This document shows, piece after piece, positions 44,605 through 48,924 of a stretch of DNA of 48,924 nt (positions within the stretch are counted from its first letter, which is position 1; every line of letters starts with the position of its first letter). Both the position numbers and the translations under genes were made by a program. The stretch lies in NCBI GenBank assembly GCA_023663815.1, contig JAMPGS010000005.1, positions 1-48,924 of the forward strand. Direction: 5' to 3'. The notes beneath the pieces were generated by a model. It saw nothing but the letters and a program-made list of their open reading frames with translations, did not search any database and was not told where the DNA came from. The DNA comes from Clostridium sp. (lineage in GTDB: Bacteria > Bacillota > Clostridia > Lachnospirales > Lachnospiraceae).

Positions 44605-44634
44605 AAAAGCGCCGGAGTTTTTCCGGCGCTTTTT
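44605..44634 (+). terminator. Terminator of the glycan locus
   Basis: AAAAGCGCCGGA (44605-44616) pairs with TCCGGCGCTTTT (44622-44633); TTT follows. The spacer to 44756 shows no other feature. Confidence 0.9.
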
Positions 44635-44756
44635 GCGAAAGAAAAGAAGCCGTCCAAGAGGGAAGCATATGCCCATGTACTCGGCAGCTTGCTGCTAGGA
44701 GCGGGAATGTTAAGTAGAAAATAAAAAGCTTTAATAGTTGGAGGAAAGAATAAGAT

Positions 44757-45131
44757 ATGAAATCAAAACCCGGCGCAAAGAAGGATGAAAAAGTAAATTT
44801 TAAAGAGTATCTTGAATTGCAGAAGGAGCTGGACGAAACCAGACAAAAATACGGCGTGGAGGTAAAGGAAGGGAAGGTTTCCAGAGCAATCTCCAATTTC
44901 TTTGACAAGCGGGAAGCGCGGGAGCTTCACTCCGTGAGCCGGAAAAAATATTTGCTTCTGGCAGTTTTTACCGGCTGGATGGGAGGGCATCGCTTTTATG
45001 CGAAGCAGTATCCCACGGCGATTTTGTATCTAGCGCTTTTCTGGACAGGCTTTCCCTTTGCAATGACGCTGATTGATTTGATGGTTGCCTTGCCGAAGGA
45101 AGCGGATAAGGAGGGGAATATATTGATGTAG
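44757..45131 (+). CDS. TM2-domain membrane protein
   Basis: A 124-residue protein. Residues 1-60 are soluble and charged (coiled-coil-like LELQKELDETRQKYG). The TM2 domain fills the end with two short membrane helices and the hallmark GWMGGHRFYAKQY turn and a membrane Asp in LIDLM. The role of TM2 proteins is unknown. TTGGAGGAAAG lies upstream of the ATG. Confidence 0.85.
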   Translation: MKSKPGAKKDEKVNFKEYLELQKELDETRQKYGVEVKEGKVSRAISNFFDKREARELHSVSRKKYLLLAVFTGWMGGHRFYAKQYPTAILYLALFWTGFPFAMTLIDLMVALPKEADKEGNILM

Positions 45132-45210
45132 GGGGATAGCTAGGTTGTGGAAAGGTAAAGATAGGAGGATATTGGAGCACAATTCAATTTTAAAACCGTT
45201 GAAAATATTA

Positions 45211-45239
45211 TTGCATAGCATGAAATATCATGTTAAAAT
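45211..45239 (+). promoter_or_regulatory. Promoter of the type I toxin
   Basis: TTGCAT (45211-45216), 17-bp spacer, TAAAAT (45234-45239). The mRNA would start near 45246, giving a leader of about 80 nt. Confidence 0.65.
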
Positions 45240-45274
45240 TTTTTCACGGAAAGTACCTATGACAAGGTGGGCAG

Positions 45275-45319
45275 CCTCCTAGTTTATCCCGGTTCGCCGG
45301 AGTACATAGAAAGGAGGTG
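45275..45319 (+). promoter_or_regulatory. Leader with anti-Shine-Dalgarno of the toxin
   Basis: CCTCCT (45275-45280) is complementary to AGGAGG (45312-45317), the core of the strong AAAGGAGGTGA ribosome site of the toxin. Such sequestration is a known way to hold back type I toxin translation. Confidence 0.6.
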
Positions 45320-45325
45320 ACGCTT

Positions 45326-45448
45326 ATGACAGCTTTTGAAATCATTTCGATTTTCATTGGCATATTGGCTTTGTTGATTGCCTTTGGTAGTTTTGTTATC
45401 GCGTTGCTTGCCTTTCTCGATAAAAAGAGGAATAAGCATAAAAAATAA
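45326..45448 (+). CDS. Small hydrophobic toxin, holin-like type I family
   Basis: A 40-residue peptide (MTAFEIISIFIGILALLIAF, then GSFVIALLAFLDKKRNKHKK). It has one membrane helix and a basic tail, matching the 'putative holin-like toxin' family of Firmicutes, which resembles TxpA/BsrE type I toxins. It inserts in the membrane and depolarises or damages it. It is too short to be found by long-frame searches. The ribosome site AAAGGAGGTGA is 5-6 bases upstream. A convergent antisense promoter (45577-45549) and a shared hairpin (45447-45480) complete a type I toxin-antitoxin unit. Confidence 0.82.
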   Translation: MTAFEIISIFIGILALLIAFGSFVIALLAFLDKKRNKHKK

Positions 45449-45542
45449 GCCTCCCTTGTCTGGTCCACAAGAGAGGCTTTGTCCGTAAGGACAATCCATT
45501 CATGTAGGGGCATCCACTTTGGAGAGGTGCTTTCCTTTTTGT
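45440..45542 (-). ncRNA. Predicted antisense antitoxin RNA
   Basis: On the minus strand TTGAAA (45577-45572), 17-bp spacer and TATCAT (45554-45549) form a good promoter. The transcript would start near 45542, run about 100 nt toward the toxin and end at a hairpin (45479-45447) followed by ATTTTTT on that strand. It would overlap the 3' end of the toxin mRNA. It also contains a small hairpin (GTCC/GGAC near 45481-45492). Confidence 0.68.
45447..45480. terminator. Hairpin shared by toxin mRNA and antisense RNA
   Basis: AAGCCTC-C-CTTGT (45447-45459) pairs with ACAAG-A-GAGGCTT (45467-45479) around CTGGTCC. A U-run follows on the minus strand, so it terminates the antisense RNA best; it also ends the toxin frame on the plus strand. 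Confidence 0.75.
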
Positions 45543-45548
45543 AAGAGT

Positions 45549-45577
45549 ATGATAGCATTATCATAGTTTTGTTTCAA
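45549..45577 (-). promoter_or_regulatory. Antisense RNA promoter
   Basis: Minus strand TTGAAA at 45577-45572 and TATCAT at 45554-45549, with a spacer of exactly 17 bp. Confidence 0.7.
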
Positions 45578-45650
45578 GCATTTTTAAAGAAATATTCTAA
45601 AGGAAAATTTTTGTAACAAATTTTTTAAAATAATTGCGAAGGTGATGGGT

Positions 45651-45941
45651 GTGCCAGATATCAATGAAATTCAAAAGAGTGTCGTGCCGATAGCGCGTTT
45701 TTATGGGGTGAAAAGATTATATTTGTTTGGTTCATATGCAAAAGGTACGGCAAATGAAGAAAGCGATGTAGATTTGTTGATAGAAAAAGGAAAGCCGATG
45801 TCTTTGCTTAAGCTTTCCGGGATGCGTCAGAAGGTTCAGGAAGCATTAAATATTTCGGTTGATTTAATTACTACAACGGGAATTAAAGAGGAGTTTAGAA
45901 AAGAAATAGCTGGAACGGAGATATTATTGTATGGAGAATAG
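45651..45941 (+). CDS. MNT-type nucleotidyltransferase (antitoxin of a HEPN-MNT pair)
   Basis: A 96-residue minimal nucleotidyltransferase. The motif GSYAKG (27-32) with Asp39 and Asp41 (ESDVDLLIE) is complete. In HEPN-MNT pairs this enzyme adds AMP to the HEPN RNase and blocks it. I favour the GTG at 45651 with AAGGTGA in front; an ATG at 45645 is possible. The next frame is only a stub of the HEPN partner, so the antitoxin appears orphaned. Confidence 0.88.
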   Translation: MPDINEIQKSVVPIARFYGVKRLYLFGSYAKGTANEESDVDLLIEKGKPMSLLKLSGMRQKVQEALNISVDLITTTGIKEEFRKEIAGTEILLYGE

Positions 45942-45985
45942 GGATGTTATTATTCTCAGGGAAATTTTCCGGCAAAAATTGTAAG
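45932..45985 (+). pseudogene. Truncated HEPN toxin remnant
   Basis: A 17-codon frame overlaps the nucleotidyltransferase stop by 10 bp and reads MENRDVIILREIFRQKL. This is the usual opening of HEPN partners (about 110-130 residues), but it stops at once and the Rx4-6H active site is missing. Confidence 0.6.
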
Positions 45986-46079
45986 CCTTTGAGTGTTTAC
46001 AAATATCGCCAAAAAATATATACTAAGAAGAGCGGAAGCTGTAAAAATTATTTTTAGAATATGGTTTTGGAGATAAGAA

Positions 46080-47255
46080 ATGAATACAATTGTAAAAGCA
46101 TTGACCGGTATTCTTGCCGTGGTAGCGGTTATTGCATGTCTTGCAACGGTAGGGATTCTCGGATATTCTATGGTTCATCCGGGCGATGACGATGAGACAA
46201 CTCAAAATACGGAGGAGGCGCGTGGGGAAGCGGACGTCGAGGACGTATCGGCGGAGCCGGTTCCGACGATGATTCCTGAGGGGGAAGCGGACGGAGCAGC
46301 TTCACCTGTTCCGCTGGCGGCGGCCACGCCGGGTAGAGTGACGAATTTGGAAAATCATGTTCATGATTATGAGGAAAGCGTTGAAACAAAGGCAACCTGC
46401 TATCGGGCGGGGCGGCTTAAATATACCTGCGAGGAATGTGGGGACACTTACTATGTCGATGTGATGTCCACGGGCCATGTGGCGGGCGATTGGGAAATTT
46501 CCAGAAAGGCCACGGCAGGAGCTGACGGAATCCGGGTAAAGAAATGTATTTACTGCGACGAGATTGTGGCGCAGGAAAGTATATCTTACATAGACCCCAG
46601 CGCCAGTGCAAGCGCGTCGCCGGGGGCGGATGATGAATCGAGCGGCCCACATGTACATCAGTATGCGGCGAGCACTGAGCGGGAGCCGAGCTGTACCCTT
46701 GCAGGACTTCGAAAATACACCTGCGAGTGCGGGGATTTTTATACGGAAATGATACCTGCTTTGGGGCATGTGGCTACAGATTGGGAGGTGGCGGCAGAGC
46801 CCACTACCACGAAGATGGGAACGGAGCAGAGAACCTGCAGCGTGTGCGGCGTTCTTTTGGATTCAAGGCCGGTTAATAAGGTGACGGCAACAGCGGCGGC
46901 AAGCGCGTCGGGAAATACTCAGAATACGACGGCTTCGGCAGCGCCCTCCGCATCGGGAAACAGTACGCAGAACTCCTCGGCAGATAGCAGCGCATCGCCG
47001 TCGGCTTCAGCTCATTCCCATGAGTATCAGTCCTATATTTTAAAGCAGGCGACTTGCACGCAGGAGGGAATCCGTTCCTTTATCTGCAGCTGCGGCAGCA
47101 GTTATGCGGAGTCCATAGAGCGCGACTTAAACAGCCACACCTATCGGGCGACAATCATACCGGCCACAAAGGCAACGCAGGGTTACACCGTTTATACCTG
47201 TGTGAGATGTAATTACAGCTACGTTGACAACTACACACCGGCTCTTGGAAATTAA
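46080..47255 (+). CDS. Membrane-anchored protein with three Cys-rich repeats
   Basis: A 391-residue protein. A membrane helix near residues 6-29 (LTGILAVVAVIACLATVGILGY) anchors it, and the rest is outside. Three repeats of about 75 residues start with H-x-H-x-Y (HVHDYEES, HVHQYAAS, HSHEYQSY) and each has ATC/SC, YTC-ECG or CxCG and a late CxxC. Ser/Ala/Pro linkers (SASASASPG, ASASGN) separate them. Similar repeats decorate many Firmicutes surface proteins, and the Cys pairs may bind metal or form disulfides. The role is unknown. The gene is followed by a P-type ATPase, 61 bp on. Confidence 0.8.
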   Translation: MNTIVKALTGILAVVAVIACLATVGILGYSMVHPGDDDETTQNTEEARGEADVEDVSAEPVPTMIPEGEADGAASPVPLAAATPGRVTNLENHVHDYEESVETKATCYRAGRLKYTCEECGDTYYVDVMSTGHVAGDWEISRKATAGADGIRVKKCIYCDEIVAQESISYIDPSASASASPGADDESSGPHVHQYAASTEREPSCTLAGLRKYTCECGDFYTEMIPALGHVATDWEVAAEPTTTKMGTEQRTCSVCGVLLDSRPVNKVTATAAASASGNTQNTTASAAPSASGNSTQNSSADSSASPSASAHSHEYQSYILKQATCTQEGIRSFICSCGSSYAESIERDLNSHTYRATIIPATKATQGYTVYTCVRCNYSYVDNYTPALGN

Positions 47256-47266
47256 GTATCAAGCAT

Positions 47267-47312
47267 AATCCCTCCGCTCTTTGCATATAAAATCATAAGA
47301 GCAGGAGGGATT
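47267..47312 (+). promoter_or_regulatory. 15-bp hairpin that hides the ATPase ribosome binding site
   Basis: AATCCCTCCGCTCTT (47267-47281) pairs with AAGAGC (47297-47302) and GGAGGGATT (47304-47312) with a single bulged A. The 3' arm is the AGGAGGG site of the ATPase gene. It may double as a terminator for the surface-protein gene, since TTTATTAT follows. Confidence 0.7.
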
Positions 47313-47316
47313 TATT

Positions 47317-48924
47317 ATGTATGCAGAGCGAAACGCGGCAGAGGTGATAAAACAGCTTGAGAGCAGCAGGGAAAGAGGACTTTCCGAGGCGGCGGCTAAA
47401 AAAAGGCTGGACGAGTACGGACCCAATAAGCTGGAAGAACAAAAGAAAAAAGGGGTTTTGGCGCTGTTTATGGAACAGTTGTGCGACCCCCTTATTTATA
47501 TTTTAATGGCGGCCATTGCCATTTCCCTTTTTCTTGGGGAAGCGGGCGATGCGGCAATTATTGGCGCGGTAATTTTGCTGAATTCCATTGTCGGCGTGGT
47601 GCAGGAGGACAAGGCCCGCAGAGCAATTGAAACCTTGCAGCAGCTTTCCAGCCCCAAGGCCCTTGTGCTGCGGGAAGGCAGGGAGTACGAGATTGCAAGT
47701 TCCCAGCTTGTGCCGGGGGATATTGTTTTTTTGGAAGCCGGGCGGCAGGTACCGGCGGATTTGCGGCTTCTTGAGACGGCAAACTTAAAAATCGAGGAGG
47801 CAGCCCTTACGGGTGAATCCGTCCCGGTGGACAAGACCTCGGAGAAATTACCTCCCGGAGAAAAAGGAATTGGCGACAGGATAAACATGGCCTATATGTC
47901 AACCACAGCGACCTATGGCCGGGGCGTGGGGATTGTGACGGATACGGGCATGTCCACTGAGATTGGGAAAATTGCAGGGCTGATTGACACGGGCGGAAAT
48001 GAGATGACGCCTCTTCAAAGGCGGCTGGCCGACTTAGGGAAGCTGCTCAGTATTCTTGCGGTGGGGGTGTGCGCCTTTATGTTTCTGGTGGCGGTGCTGC
48101 AGAAGCGGGACGTGGGGGACATGCTTCTTACCGCAATTTCTCTTGCGGTGGCGGCTGTGCCGGAAGGGCTTGCGGCGATTGTTACCATTGTGCTGGCCCT
48201 GAGCGTTTCCAGAATGGTAAAGGTAGGAACGATTGTGCGGCGGCTCCCTTCTGTGGAAACCCTTGGCGCGGTAAACACGGTGTGCTCGGACAAGACGGGC
48301 ACCTTGACCCAAAACCGAATGACGGTGAAGGAGTGCTATGTGGACGGGCATATGGTGGAGGAAAAAGAGTTGGATTCGGAAAAAAATCTCCTTTTTCTGG
48401 AAGCCTGCACCTTGTGCAACGACGCCATGATTGAGGGAAACAGGCTGGGCGACCCCACCGAGCTTGCCCTGCTTGATTTGGCAAAAGCGCACGGATTTGA
48501 TAAAAAGGCGTTGGAGGCGGAAATGCCCCGGATTGACGAGCGGGCTTTTGATTCGGACAGAAAGCGCATGACGACGGTGCATAAGGGCAGAGGCGGGACG
48601 GAAAAAACGGCCTATATCAAGGGCGCGGCGGACGAGATGATTGCTCTGTGCTCCCACGCTTTTATGCATGGCAGAGAAGTAGCTTTTTCCTCCAAGGCAA
48701 AAAAGGAGGCGAAGGAGGCCGTAGCGGAGATGGCGGGCAGGGCCTACCGGGTGTTGGCCGTGGCGGCAAAGCGTAAGGGCGATTTGAAGGACGAAAAAAA
48801 TATGGTGTTCCTCGGCCTTGTGGGCATGATTGACCCTCCAAGAGAGGAGGCAAAGGGAGCGGTTTTAAGCTTTCAGAGCGCTCACGTGGACACGGTAATG
48901 ATAACCGGCGACCACGTGGATACT
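47317..48924 (+). CDS. Cation-transporting P-type ATPase (calcium type), 3' end outside the window
   Basis: The frame is open to the window end (536 residues of about 870). It is a P2-type ATPase: N-terminal cation ATPase domain (EYGPNKLEEQKKK), actuator motif TGES at 165-168, membrane helix 4 with AVPEGLAAIV (PEGL at 282-285, typical of Ca2+ pumps) and the phosphorylated Asp325 in DKTGTLT; the nucleotide-binding KGAADE follows. It should export Ca2+ or a related divalent cation. The ATG at 47317 follows AGGAGGG, which lies in a strong hairpin. Confidence 0.93.
   Translation, partial: MYAERNAAEVIKQLESSRERGLSEAAAKKRLDEYGPNKLEEQKKKGVLALFMEQLCDPLIYILMAAIAISLFLGEAGDAAIIGAVILLNSIVGVVQEDKARRAIETLQQLSSPKALVLREGREYEIASSQLVPGDIVFLEAGRQVPADLRLLETANLKIEEAALTGESVPVDKTSEKLPPGEKGIGDRINMAYMSTTATYGRGVGIVTDTGMSTEIGKIAGLIDTGGNEMTPLQRRLADLGKLLSILAVGVCAFMFLVAVLQKRDVGDMLLTAISLAVAAVPEGLAAIVTIVLALSVSRMVKVGTIVRRLPSVETLGAVNTVCSDKTGTLTQNRMTVKECYVDGHMVEEKELDSEKNLLFLEACTLCNDAMIEGNRLGDPTELALLDLAKAHGFDKKALEAEMPRIDERAFDSDRKRMTTVHKGRGGTEKTAYIKGAADEMIALCSHAFMHGREVAFSSKAKKEAKEAVAEMAGRAYRVLAVAAKRKGDLKDEKNMVFLGLVGMIDPPREEAKGAVLSFQSAHVDTVMITGDHVDT

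Overview
The window looks like a chromosomal segment of a spore-forming, low-to-mid GC Clostridia, most likely a gut member of the Lachnospiraceae. This rests on a complete spoIIAA-spoIIAB-sigF operon, an alpha/beta-type small acid-soluble spore protein, a YtvI-like sporulation permease, the tig-clpP-clpX-lon-engB order, strong AGGAGG ribosome binding sites and a carbohydrate locus with GPH-type symporters. The species call is inference; there is no rRNA in the window.

Layout. 1-2.1 kb: DJ-1/PfpI protein, CBS protein, GreA and an SASP, closed by a terminator and a short-repeat patch. 2.3-4.1 kb: an ECF-type S component on the minus strand and a PD-(D/E)XK (Rpn/transposase-like) protein. 4.3-11 kb: the protein quality-control block tig, clpP, clpX, lon, engB. 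11.1-15.2 kb: YtvI-like permease, VanH-like 2-hydroxyacid dehydrogenase, truA, VanZ-family protein and a DUF308 membrane protein. 15.2-15.5 kb: an antitoxin followed by a broken ParE-type toxin. 15.6-26.2 kb: an unknown Ala-rich protein, aldose-epimerase-like protein, valS, a FapA/DUF342 protein, folC, a 48-residue protein, a zinc-ribbon TPR membrane protein and the sigma-F operon. 26.5-33.5 kb: a large surface glucosaminidase with a long Pro-Thr repeat, a PPOX-GNAT fusion and a GH3 beta-glucosidase. 34.0-34.7 kb: a DinJ/PIN toxin-antitoxin pair. 34.9-44.5 kb: a glycan-use locus (divergent AraC regulator, GH2, GPH symporter, HAD hydrolase, GH3 hexosaminidase-like enzyme, second GPH symporter). 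44.8-48.9 kb: TM2 protein, a compact type I toxin-antitoxin cassette, an MNT nucleotidyltransferase with a broken HEPN partner, a Cys-rich surface protein and a cation P-type ATPase cut by the window end.

How the parts work together. The quality-control genes act together in folding and ATP-dependent proteolysis. In the 36.4-44.5 kb locus a sensor-type AraC protein probably controls import by two symporters and cytoplasmic cleavage by GH2 and GH3 enzymes. Four toxin-antitoxin modules are visible, two of them with truncated toxins.

The most unusual feature is the intergenic DNA. At least five gaps carry degenerate tandem repeats of about 20-45 bp whose unit is private to each gap. A dispersed palindromic repeat family occurs at 2.1-2.3 kb and, inverted, at 5.7 kb. 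A 64-bp inverted-repeat element supplies the last codons and stop of trigger factor. Two leaders (type I toxin and P-type ATPase) can sequester their own ribosome binding sites.
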